From assembly GCF_963675165.1 (NCBI RefSeq), contig NC_087379.1:310001-374000 (forward strand): a stretch of DNA of 64,000 nucleotides. Direction: 5' to 3'. Each line of letters starts with the position of its first letter. The stretch's first letter is position 1. Shown here piece after piece: positions 44,848-53,635 of this stretch. A program made the position numbers and the translations under genes. The DNA comes from Halichondria panicea (Eukaryota; Porifera; Demospongiae; Suberitida; Halichondriidae). The notes under the pieces were generated by a model. It made no database searches. It saw nothing but the letters and a program-made list of their open reading frames with translations, and was not told the origin of the DNA.

Positions 44848-46177
44848 TTTCACAGATACTTATACTCATCATTTAATTTGTGTATTGACAATTCTTGTTC
44901 ATACAAAACACACTCTTGCAACCGAAAAAAATGATTTCAGTGTTGACACAAGTGATTACACAGATGCAATATCCTTACTGTTATGAACAACCATCAACTT
45001 AAAACATACTTTCAACATTGGGATTCTTTGGCACACTGCATGCGTGCAGTACTACAGCTTCACTTAGCCTTGGATTCTCATATGAATGCATATATTCATA
45101 GCCTGACCATGTGATTCTTGTGGTAGAATAATTACACTGTAGTATAACCCTTTCCTTGCCATTCGTGAAATCTGGAACAGGAGCGTCTTTAGGTCGATCA
45201 ATTAGTGTGGATCCGGCCTCACCACGCCTCCAAGTCATTCTATTAGTCTAGATCCGGCTAGCAATTCTAGCTGGGACTCCCAGTTCTAGCTCCTTTTGTT
45301 TAGCGTGTCAGAGACTGGGAGAAGATGATTGGCACTCCCTGGCTCCTTTGGATGTACAGCTGTCCAGATCCCTAGAACATACCCTCCATTCTGACGAGTT
45401 ATCAGTGCATAGGGTGCTTACTAGATTCTTGCCAGCCAGTACAGTTCAAGCTACACACAGCACCGCTCAACTATTCTCTACCCCATTATCTAGCTAAATC
45501 TGGTCCAACTAGACAGCAGACACAGCTAGTTAATTCAGTAAAGCCAGGGGTAGCCCTACTTCTACGGTTGTTCAGTACCCACGGTAACAATTCCTCTGGG
45601 CTGGGCTAACTAGTTGAGCCACGCCTCCCAATTCTCAAGGCTAGGTACATGTCTCTGTCTAGCTGCTTCTTCAGCTTCTTGCTCAGTTTTGTGGCTTAGA
45701 GAAAGGCCAGCTACTCAGGGGGAAGAGTCCAGATGAAAGTCTGGCAGCCAGGTGACGTCCAAACGGTCAGTTATTCTTTCCACCAACTTTTTAATCTAGT
45801 CTAGTCCTGCTTGCACTGCTACTACTACTGCTGCCTACTGCTGCTACTCTTCCTAGCTAGTCAAAGGTTTCTTTTTTTTTTTTTTTTTTTTATAACTACA
45901 TATGCACAAAGAGACATCAAAGCTTACATCAAAGGACACAGATTTTTAGCCTACTTGACTGATAAGGCGGTTACCTAGACTACAGTTTGTTTGTCAGGGA
46001 GGAGCTCACATACAACTTCATCTAATTCATCATAACGATTCCTTACCCATTGTTGTAATTTCTACAACAGATTGCCAAGGAAAGAGATATGGGTGATGAT
46101 TAAAAGCAGCCACACCTAGAAATATGTATTACAACTACAAGTTAGTGTTGTTTAATTAACAGATCTAGTTACAGCTC
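44848..46177. other. Spacer B2-C2 with a roughly 945-bp insertion
   Basis: Positions 44848-45141 and 46088-46177 are the same spacer as 37000-37394. The middle, about 45143-46087, is absent from the B1-C1 spacer. See the separate entry for the insertion. No gene is seen in either part. Confidence 0.75.
45143..46087. mobile_element. Inserted element of about 945 bp, unknown class
   Basis: The paralogous spacer reads ACACTGTATATGGGTGATG without a break; here ACACTGTAG and ATATGGGTGATG flank about 945 extra bases. The ends are loosely inverted (CCCTTTCCTTGCCA at left, TTGCCAAGGAAAG at right). A poly-T run lies at 45869-45890. The interior has only short frames, no recognisable transposase. It is best read as a non-autonomous mobile element. 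Confidence 0.65.
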
Positions 46178-48493
46178 ATGGCTATTGTACAAGTGCTTGT
46201 TGCTAGCATTCTGCTTGCTAGCAACGCTCTGGCTGCAGCTGGAAGCAAGAACCAAACTCTGTACATCCTAACACTACTGCCCTATCCTTATATCAACCCA
46301 CTGTTTGATCCCTCTTGGGTTGAAGGACCTCAAGTTTCTCTGGCTCTGGAAATTGCTAAAGAAGAGATCAATAATCAACTTGCAATTCTACCAGGCTATC
46401 AAATAGAACTGATTGGTGGTGACTGTGGATGTGAGTATGTGGACAGGGCTTACGAAGCAATAGGAAGCACTACATACTATCCTGGTGTATCCAAGATGCC
46501 AATCGGTATAATTGGTCCAGGCTGCTCGAGCTCATCTCTTTCAGTCTCTTCATTGACCAATCGAGAGGCTTTATCTCTTGTAAATGTTCATGGGGGTGGC
46601 AGTCCATCATTGTCTGACAGAACCAACTTCCCCTACTCACTTGGTACGCTTGGATCTGCAGAATCTTTTTCAAATTTAGTCATCAAACTAATGCATGCAA
46701 ACAATTGGCATAGAATAGGAATACTGTTCAACGAACTCCGAGAATTTTATTCTACTACATCGCAAAATCTCCATGACATCATATCTTCTGATTCCACGTT
46801 ATCTAGTTATTTGTCGCCAGTTTACGATAACACTTACATTCCATTGTCGGAAATTATGCAACAAGGCATTCGAATAAACGTACTCTTCACACCAGTGAGG
46901 ACCACACGGCAAGTGCTCTGTCTAGCTTTGCATCGTGGGGTCGTGTATCCAGCCTACCAGTGGATAGTGACCAGCAATACATTCGAGGATATTGCTCAAA
47001 ATGTGAACTTTGAGTTCGACCATCAAGTCTATAACTGTTCCGAGACAGAAATGCGACAAACCGCTCTCAATAGAGTCTCGTTTATAAATTACCGACTCTC
47101 TCATATTAACGAATCAGCTCCTTCAACCTATCCCAAGCACTCCTTTAAAGAATACGATGCATTATTTCGGAACAGACTTGAAGAGCATAATTTACAGAAC
47201 AATGACAACATAACGTATTCTGTATGGACCACTTATTTGTACGACACCTTCTGGGCATGGGCAGTAGTTTTGGACAGAGTCGCCAATAGAGAGCCTAATA
47301 TGGACCTCACCCAGTTTCGATATGGGAAAACTTCGTTATCAAAAGTGGTCCTCGAGGAATTCTACCGTCTAGACTTTGAGGGGGTGTCAGGAAGGATAAA
47401 GTTTAATAATAACTCGGGATTTCTGAATCGAGTAATATCTGTGTTTCAAGCAAAAGATGGTAATGTGACGGAAATTGGTTACTTTGATGGTGGGCAGTTC
47501 ATAGTTAAAGAAGACCTAGATGCTATAGAGGGTGAGTTTACTGATGAACACTTCAGTATTGGCCCCGGTGTGTTTGCGGCTCTCCTCATTGTGATTGTTC
47601 TAGAGCTGGTGGTATTAATAACACTCCATGTGCTCACGATAAAATATCGATTCTCTCAATCTGTAAAAGCCTCGAGTCCCAAGCTCAGTCTGCTAACCTT
47701 TATTGGGTGCTATCTCATTATATTCACACTATTCCTCTACATGTTCAGGAGGTATCTCCTGTTTGATAATTATTCCTCAGTTTTTCTCTGCAACTTAACC
47801 TGGGCATGGTTGCTTCCCATCTCCTTCACACTGGCTTTCGGAACGGTGGCTGTTAGAACATGGAGACTGCATCGAATCTTCACACACTATCTCAATCCGG
47901 GACGCTTCATTGCTGACCACTACCTCATGGCCTTTGTATTCATCTTGCTTGGTGTTGATGTTTTATTTGGTACTTTGTGGGTGGCCATCGACCCACAGCA
48001 GCTGGTCGTGAAGAATGTTACCGTTTATCGAGGTGTTGCAAACTTTGAAGTTTTCGTTCGGTCATGCTCCAGTAACAATCCATATTGGTCCTTTGCATTG
48101 GTATTTGGATACAGGGGAGTGTTGATTGTTGTTGTTCTGGTACTGGCATTTCTGACTAGAAACATTCAGAACCAGTCATTCAGTACTAAAACGCTGCGTG
48201 TCCTGGTTTATCTCTCCAGTCTTACCTTGGTGGTTGGGTTTGTGCTCTACTATCTGTTCATGTTCTATGGTTCTCCGATACCCTATACATCGTTTGTATT
48301 TTTAAATCTCACTTTCCATGGCCTCCTGCTCCTGTTCATAGCGCTGATTTGCCTGCCTCCCCTCATACCAAAGCTACGTGAAGAATTCTATAAAAAGTTT
48401 CCACACTTGATCAAGACCCGTGAAGTTGATTTTGAAATCGAAACTGAAACTAAGAGCTGTGTGATGGAGGGTTCTAGTCGATTTTACATATGA
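46178..48493 (+). CDS. GABA-B-like class C GPCR, subfamily C, copy 2 (C2)
   Basis: Single exon, 771 aa, the longest of the array. The N-terminal half is nearly identical to C1 (LSDRTNFPYSLGTLGSAESF, FYSTTSQNLHDIISSDSTLS). The second half has its own features: DGGQFIVKEDLDAIEGEFTD before TM1, RRYLLFDNYSSVFLCNLTWA in the TM2-TM3 loop, and a longer second extracellular loop VKNVTVYRGVANFEVFVRSC shared only with C6. The tail has EVDFEIETETKSCVMEGSS and ends RFYI. All landmarks of a working receptor are present. It closes the second A-B-C block. Confidence 0.94.
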   Translation: MAIVQVLVASILLASNALAAAGSKNQTLYILTLLPYPYINPLFDPSWVEGPQVSLALEIAKEEINNQLAILPGYQIELIGGDCGCEYVDRAYEAIGSTTYYPGVSKMPIGIIGPGCSSSSLSVSSLTNREALSLVNVHGGGSPSLSDRTNFPYSLGTLGSAESFSNLVIKLMHANNWHRIGILFNELREFYSTTSQNLHDIISSDSTLSSYLSPVYDNTYIPLSEIMQQGIRINVLFTPVRTTRQVLCLALHRGVVYPAYQWIVTSNTFEDIAQNVNFEFDHQVYNCSETEMRQTALNRVSFINYRLSHINESAPSTYPKHSFKEYDALFRNRLEEHNLQNNDNITYSVWTTYLYDTFWAWAVVLDRVANREPNMDLTQFRYGKTSLSKVVLEEFYRLDFEGVSGRIKFNNNSGFLNRVISVFQAKDGNVTEIGYFDGGQFIVKEDLDAIEGEFTDEHFSIGPGVFAALLIVIVLELVVLITLHVLTIKYRFSQSVKASSPKLSLLTFIGCYLIIFTLFLYMFRRYLLFDNYSSVFLCNLTWAWLLPISFTLAFGTVAVRTWRLHRIFTHYLNPGRFIADHYLMAFVFILLGVDVLFGTLWVAIDPQQLVVKNVTVYRGVANFEVFVRSCSSNNPYWSFALVFGYRGVLIVVVLVLAFLTRNIQNQSFSTKTLRVLVYLSSLTLVVGFVLYYLFMFYGSPIPYTSFVFLNLTFHGLLLLFIALICLPPLIPKLREEFYKKFPHLIKTREVDFEIETETKSCVMEGSSRFYI

Positions 48494-48812
48494 TCTTTTT
48501 TGCTGTGTATTTTTTGTGTATAATTATGTCTGCACGCTTGATTGCTTATTCATTCACATGTACTTGTATTTATGCTCTTCATCCAGTTAATTAACTTACC
48601 TATAATTATATAATAACAATTTTGCGGCATACTTTTTACTCGGGAAGATATGGATACAACGCAGCTACAAGGAAGTTTTATCATGTGGTCAGATCAGATA
48701 GATGAGTATGATACGGTAGCCAGCCACACGTACTTATACGTACCTCTAATTAAATTGGGTTGTGACAACTACAAGCTTGTGTTATTTAGCTAGATAGATC
48801 TAGTTACAACTC
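48494..48812. promoter_or_regulatory. Spacer C2-C3 with C-type promoter block
   Basis: 319 bp. 48669-48812 (AAGGAAGTTTTATCATGTGG ... GATCTAGTTACAACTC) is almost identical to 53491-53635 before C4. Upstream, TTTTGCGGCATACTTTTTAC followed by TCGGGAAG is a decayed copy of the TTTTGCGCATGCG..TCACTCGGG block seen at 52198, 56081 and 61737. Confidence 0.6.
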
Positions 48813-51113
48813 ATGGCTATTGTACAAGTGCTTGTTGCTAGCATTCTGCTTGCTAGCAACGCTCTGGCTGCAGCTGGAAGCAAGAACCAAACTCTGTACA
48901 TCCTAACACTACTGCCCTATCCTTACATCAACCCACTGTTTGATCCCTCTTGGAGTGAAGGACCTCAAGTTTCTCTGGCTCTGGAAATTGCTAAAGAAGA
49001 TATCAATAATCAAAATGCAATTCTACCAGGCTATCAAATTGAACTGATTGGTGGTGACTGTGGATGTGAGTATGTGGACAGAGCTTACGAAGCAATAGGA
49101 AGCACTGCATACTATCCTGGTGTATCCAAGATGCCAATCGGTATAATTGGTCCAGGCTGCTCGAGCTCATCTCTTTCAGTCTCTTCATTGACCAATCGAG
49201 AGGCTTTATCTTTTGTAACTGTTCATGGGGGTGGCAGTCCATTATTGTCTGACAGAATCAACCTCCCCTACTCACTTGGTACCCTTGGATCTGCAGAGGC
49301 ATTTGCGAATGTAACCATCGAACTAATGCGTGCAAATAACTGGCATAGAATAGGAATACTGTTCAATGAATTCCGACAATTCTACTCCAGTACAGCGCAA
49401 AGTCTCCATGACATTATATCTTCTAACTCCACGTTAAGTAGTTATTTGTCGCCAGTTTACGATAGTACTTACATTCCATTGTCGGAGATTATACAACAAG
49501 GCATTCGAATAAACATACTCTTCACACCAGTGAGGACCACACGGCAAGTGCTCTGTCTAGCTTTCCATCGTGGGGTCGTGTATCCAGCCTACCAGTGGAT
49601 CGTGACCAGCAATACATTCGAGGATATTGCTCAAAATGTGAACTTTGAGTTCGACAATCAAGTCTATAACTGTTCCGAGACAGATATGCGACAAACTGCT
49701 CTCAATAGAACGTCGTTCTTAAATTACCGACTCTCCCATATTAATGAATCAGCTCCTTCAACATATTCCAAGCACTCCTTCAAAGAATACGATGCATTAT
49801 TTCAGAACAGGCTTCAAGAGCATAATTTTCAGAACAATGCCAACATAACGTATTCTATTTGGACCACTTATTTCTACGACACCCTCTGGGCATGGGCAGT
49901 AGTTTTGGACAGACTTGTCATTAGAGAGCCTAATATGGACCTCACCCAGTCTCAGTATGGGAACACCTCATTATCAAATATGCTGCTCGAGGAATTCTAC
50001 TGTCTAAACTTTGAGGGGGTGTCAGGAAGGATACATTTCAACAATAACTCGGGATTTCTGAATCGAGTAATATCTGTGTTTCAAGCAAAAGATGGTAATG
50101 TGACGGAAATTGGTAACTTTGATGGTGTGCACTTCATAGTTAAAGAAGACCTAGATGCTATAGAGGGTGAGTTTGCTGATGAACACTTCAATATTGGCCA
50201 CGGTGTGTTTGCGGCTCTTCTCATTGTGACTGTTCTAGAGCTAGTGTTACTAATAACACTCCATGTGCTTACGATAAAATATCGATTCTCTCAATCTGTA
50301 AAAGCCTCGAGCCCCAAGCTCAGTCAGCTAACCTTTATTGGGTGCTATCTCATTATATTCACACTAATCCTGTACATTTTTAGGAGTTATCTCTTGTTAG
50401 ATGATTATACCACAGTTTTTCTCTGCAACTTAACCTGGGCATGGTTGCTTCCCATCTCCTTCACGCTGGCATACGGTACAGTGGCTGTTAGAACATGGAG
50501 ATTGCATCGAATCTTCACACACTATCTCAATCCAGGACGCTTCATTGCTGACCACTATCTCATGGCCTTTGTATTCGTCTTGCTTGGTGTTGATGTTTTA
50601 TTGGGTACTTTGTGGATGGCCATCGATCCACAGCAACTGGACATAAAGACCGTTCATCAAGACGTTTCAAATTTTGTGGTTCGGAGATGCAGGGACAATT
50701 CGTATTGGTCTTATGCATTGGTATTTGGATACAGGGGAGTATTGATTGTCATCGTTCTGGTGCTGACATTTCTGACTAGAAACATTCAGAACCAGTCATT
50801 CAGAACTAAAACCCTGCGTGTCCTGGTTTATCTCTCCAGTCTTACCTTGGTGGTTGGATTTGTGCTCTTCTACTTGTTCCTTTTGTATGGTTCTCCGTTA
50901 TCCCACGGACCTATTGTATTTATAATGCTGACTTTCCATGGTCTCCTGCTCCTGTTCATAACGCTGATTTGCCTACCTCCCCTCATACCAAAACTGCGTG
51001 AAGAATTCTATAAAAAGTTTCCACGCTTCATCAAGACCCATGAAGTTGATTTCGAAATCGAAATCAAAAGTGAAAGTGTTCTGGTGGAGGGTTCTAGTCA
51101 ATTTTACATATGA
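48813..51113 (+). CDS. GABA-B-like class C GPCR, subfamily C, copy 3 (C3)
   Basis: Single exon, 766 aa. The N-terminal half (SWSEGPQVSLALEIAKEDIN, ALSFVTVHGGGSPLLSDRIN, FRQFYSSTAQSLHDIISSNS) is almost identical to C4. The central part (NCSETDMRQTALNRTSFLNY, DLTQSQYGNTSLSNMLLEEF, YCLNFEGVSGRIHFNNNSG) is close to C6. The region from RIHFNNN through TM4 matches C1. The second extracellular loop is short (DIKTVHQDVSNFVVRRC). Seven helices and the FYI end are intact (SSQFYI here). Its 3' flank is the same as C1's. Confidence 0.94.
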   Translation: MAIVQVLVASILLASNALAAAGSKNQTLYILTLLPYPYINPLFDPSWSEGPQVSLALEIAKEDINNQNAILPGYQIELIGGDCGCEYVDRAYEAIGSTAYYPGVSKMPIGIIGPGCSSSSLSVSSLTNREALSFVTVHGGGSPLLSDRINLPYSLGTLGSAEAFANVTIELMRANNWHRIGILFNEFRQFYSSTAQSLHDIISSNSTLSSYLSPVYDSTYIPLSEIIQQGIRINILFTPVRTTRQVLCLAFHRGVVYPAYQWIVTSNTFEDIAQNVNFEFDNQVYNCSETDMRQTALNRTSFLNYRLSHINESAPSTYSKHSFKEYDALFQNRLQEHNFQNNANITYSIWTTYFYDTLWAWAVVLDRLVIREPNMDLTQSQYGNTSLSNMLLEEFYCLNFEGVSGRIHFNNNSGFLNRVISVFQAKDGNVTEIGNFDGVHFIVKEDLDAIEGEFADEHFNIGHGVFAALLIVTVLELVLLITLHVLTIKYRFSQSVKASSPKLSQLTFIGCYLIIFTLILYIFRSYLLLDDYTTVFLCNLTWAWLLPISFTLAYGTVAVRTWRLHRIFTHYLNPGRFIADHYLMAFVFVLLGVDVLLGTLWMAIDPQQLDIKTVHQDVSNFVVRRCRDNSYWSYALVFGYRGVLIVIVLVLTFLTRNIQNQSFRTKTLRVLVYLSSLTLVVGFVLFYLFLLYGSPLSHGPIVFIMLTFHGLLLLFITLICLPPLIPKLREEFYKKFPRFIKTHEVDFEIEIKSESVLVEGSSQFYI

Positions 51114-51640
51114 TTTTTGTATCACTATTGTATGCACACTTATTCATTGTATCATCATAATCAGACACAATCATGTTCCAGTTTTGTTATATTCCTGTTG
51201 TATTATTTACATTCACTCAGACATAATGAAATCATGCTACAAAACTTGGAGACATAATAATTTGTCTCTAGTTAAGATTATAGGTATCAGCATATCGGGG
51301 TCAGCTGACAAGCTATTTATTTTTGTCACTGTGTTCAGCCATTTAGAACAGGCAGAGAAGCTACAAAAGCTTCAATTCAGCTACTGTGTGCAGTACTAAT
51401 ATCTGCACTGGAAATAACCTTTTGTGTTTGTTCTTTCTGCATTAGGTTTGTGTAAGCACCTTGTGGGCATAGACCACTAATTGCATTATAAAATCACATT
51501 ATAACTGATAGGAATCTCGTTACTGTAGGAACCCACACAAACATGTAAAACACCTCAGAATTAGCCATCTGTGTACTTGGATTCGAGGCTAAGTACTTTT
51601 AGGGAATGTAAAGTGTTGTACATCACTTCCTGTCGTACCT

Positions 51641-51683
51641 TAGAATCCAGGGCCGATTAAAATACGGCCTGGTCTCGAGGCTA
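51641..51683. mobile_element. TAGCCTC palindromic family, 43-bp copy
   Basis: Ends TAGAATCCAGGGCCG and CGGCCTGGTCTCGAGGCTA, with a GATTAAAATA core. Flanks GTCGTACCT (51632-51640) and GTCGTACCC (51684-51692) agree at 8 of 9 bases. Confidence 0.8.
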
Positions 51684-51701
51684 GTCGTACCCACTTTGAT
51701 C

Positions 51702-51804
51702 TAGCCTCGATCCCAGGCCGATCCGTCTCTAATTGAACGCTAGGTCGCCTCCTCGAGGCGACCTAGCGTTCAATTAGAGACGGATCGGCCTGGGATCGAG
51801 GCTA
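51702..51804. mobile_element. Perfect 103-bp palindromic element with 9-bp target duplication
   Basis: Two perfect 49-bp inverted arms (51702-51750 and 51756-51804, outer end TAGCCTCGATCCCAGGCCG) around a 5-bp centre CCTCG. Flanked by identical ACTTTGATC at 51693-51701 and 51805-51813. No coding capacity. A 9-bp duplication is typical of Mutator-like elements; that assignment is inference. Confidence 0.95.
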
Positions 51805-51854
51805 ACTTTGATCATGCTCTTCACTTACTACTAGTCCAGTTAATGATCCTTACC

Positions 51855-52168
51855 AAGAGTTCATTAGGAAGAGTACGCAACTCCACTTAAAACCATAGTA
51901 GGCGTTCCTTCAGTCCTATGTCGCAACCGCATGCTGTTGTATAAACTGTGAAGCCAAATTTGCAATGAATAACATAGTGATGATTATCACTAATGTTATT
52001 CATTTACAACTGCGGTAGGAAAGGCAATGAATAACAGCGTTACTAATTTTATTCATTGCCTTTCCTACTTGTTGCGGTTACAACAGCTAGTATCTGTGAC
52101 CTATGAGTGGAGGAATGCTTTTTGTGCACAGTCTATTGGAGTTGCGTACTCTTCCTAATGAACTCTTG
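51855..52168. mobile_element. MITE of about 314 bp with 31-bp inverted ends
   Basis: The arm starting AAGAGTTCATTAGGAAGAGT (51855-51885) is perfectly inverted at 52137-52167. Flanks TCCTTACC at 51847-51854 and 52169-52176 form an 8-bp duplication, as in hAT elements. The interior has further inverted repeats, such as AGGCAATGAATAA against TTATTCATTGCCT and AACATAGTGAT near ATCACTAATGTT. Remnants of the arms occur at 56446-56470 (AAGAGTTCCTAATGAACTCT) and 59094-59107. Confidence 0.9.
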
Positions 52169-52405
52169 TCCTTACCTATACAAATTAATAATGACAACTT
52201 TGCGCATCTTTCACTCGGGAAGAATGTGTACGTACAACAAAAGTAATGCAGCTGCTTAATCTTGAGCTGGGATGCCTTGTGTTAGCTTTTCAGTGTGGCT
52301 CGGTATTACTGGCTCCATTGTATATAGCCACTTTCTTCCAAAATTGGCAAGAGAACAGCTATTAGGATCATGATGTCTCAACTCTAATCCACAGAATAGT
52401 TAGTG

Positions 52406-53303
52406 ATGTCTAGGTTAGCTACAATGTATCAAAACTGGCTGCTCTAGTTGCTCTGTGTCATAGCTGTATTATCTGTAGTTAGAAGCTCACAAAAACAACC
52501 TCTATATATCCTTTCCTTGCTGCCCTACCCAGACCCAGTGGTCACTCAACCCTCCTGGACTGAAGGGCCTACTTTGATCTTGGCTGAACAATTAGCAGTG
52601 GACATAATTAACAACAGAACAGATATACTCTCTGACTACACACTAGAGCTAATCCAAGGAGACAGTGGATGTAATATTGGAACTAAAACTGCAGTTGCTT
52701 TTATAAACAATACTCTTTACAGTGCTCAGAATATTGCTGGAATTGTTGGCCCTGGTTGCTCTACATCTACCATCATGGTATCTTCCCTCACTGGAAACTG
52801 GAAACAATCAGATTGCTCTGATCACTGTGCATGGAGCTGGTTCCTTGCTGCTGGAGGATCGAGTCACCTATCCCTACAGTTTCGGTACACTTGACTCAAC
52901 CAAAGCATTTGCTAAAGCTGCTCAGAGATTACTGGTTGAGAATCAATGGAACAGAATAGGAAGTTTGTACGACCCGGGAAGAGTGTACTACTCTACAACT
53001 CTGAAGTACTTTGAAGGATTAATTGAATGCCAAGAACATTTTAAGTGTTCAACAAATTTCATTTTTGGTGTGCAAAATACTTCAATACCGCTGGACATTC
53101 TGAGAAAAAACAACATCAGGATAATATTTCTCTTCGTGGGTCCAGAATTCTTGCGACGGATTCTTTGCTTGGCATTCCATCAAAATATGCTCCCCCCAAA
53201 TTATCAATGGGTTATTGTGAGCAGAGTGGTAGAAGAAATAACATCCATTACTTTCACAATAAACAATGCTGAATACTATTGTTCCAATGATGACATGAAA
53301 CTC
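52406..53303 (+). pseudogene. GABA-B-like receptor subfamily A, copy 3 (A3), broken 5' fragment
   Basis: Matches A1 from the 5' flank through NNAEYYCSNDDMK and then stops matching at about 53303, about 300 residues into the gene. It carries an in-frame TAG in the signal peptide (codon 14; CAG in A1) and a 7-bp duplication (CTGGAAA) near 52795 that shifts the frame. The last two thirds, including the whole 7TM domain, are gone; the sequence jumps to a spacer of the B-C type (CTCACTTTCAACATGGGACT). It is very similar to A2 where both exist (for example ECQEHFKCSTNF, QNTSIPLDILR), so the decay is recent. Non-functional as a receptor. Confidence 0.92.
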
Positions 53304-53635
53304 ACTTTCAACATGGGACTGCATGCATGGGTACACACTAGATGAATAAAATTAATGTCAACTGTTTCACACAAACTGCTGTCCATGCATTCTGCAGCTT
53401 GATTCTATCAGTACATGTGAATGCATAATTATTCATGGTCTGACCATGCACGACGTGTGAATATAATGTACATGGCTCAGTGTGCTGTACAAGGAAGTTT
53501 TATCATGTGGTCAGATCAGATAGATGAGTATGATACGGTAGCCAGCCACACGTACTTATACGTACCTCTAATTAAATTGGGTTTGTGACAACTACAAGCT
53601 TGTGTTATTTAGCTAGATAGATCTAGTTACAACTC
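53304..53635. promoter_or_regulatory. B-C type spacer and C4 promoter block
   Basis: 332 bp. 53304-53460 resembles the spacer that follows B genes (CTTTCAACAT, ATGTGAATGCATAATTATTC, CTGACCATG). 53491-53635 equals the block before C3. The first part is the trace of a lost B gene. Confidence 0.65.

Larger units (their letters stand above)
51114..52405. other. Spacer C3-A3, rich in small inverted-repeat elements
   Basis: About 1.3 kb without a gene. 51114-51526 equals the C1 3' flank. Beyond it come three small mobile elements (51641-51683, 51702-51804, 51855-52168), a TTTGCGCATCTTTCACTCGG block at 52198 and the A-type 5' flank from 52353. The homologous interval next to A2 was removed by the deletion that truncated A2. 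Confidence 0.75.

Noticed and set aside
45869-45890. T-run as the poly-A tail of a processed gene copy or SINE on the minus strand
   Set aside because: No gene-like sequence or short flanking duplication was found next to it; it lies inside the 945-bp insertion. Kept only as part of that element.
51702-51804. Palindrome as a CRISPR unit, terminator or microRNA hairpin
   Set aside because: A single palindrome with 9-bp flanking duplications and sister copies with different cores; a transposon explains all features. Animal DNA has no CRISPR arrays, and there is no spaced repeat series.
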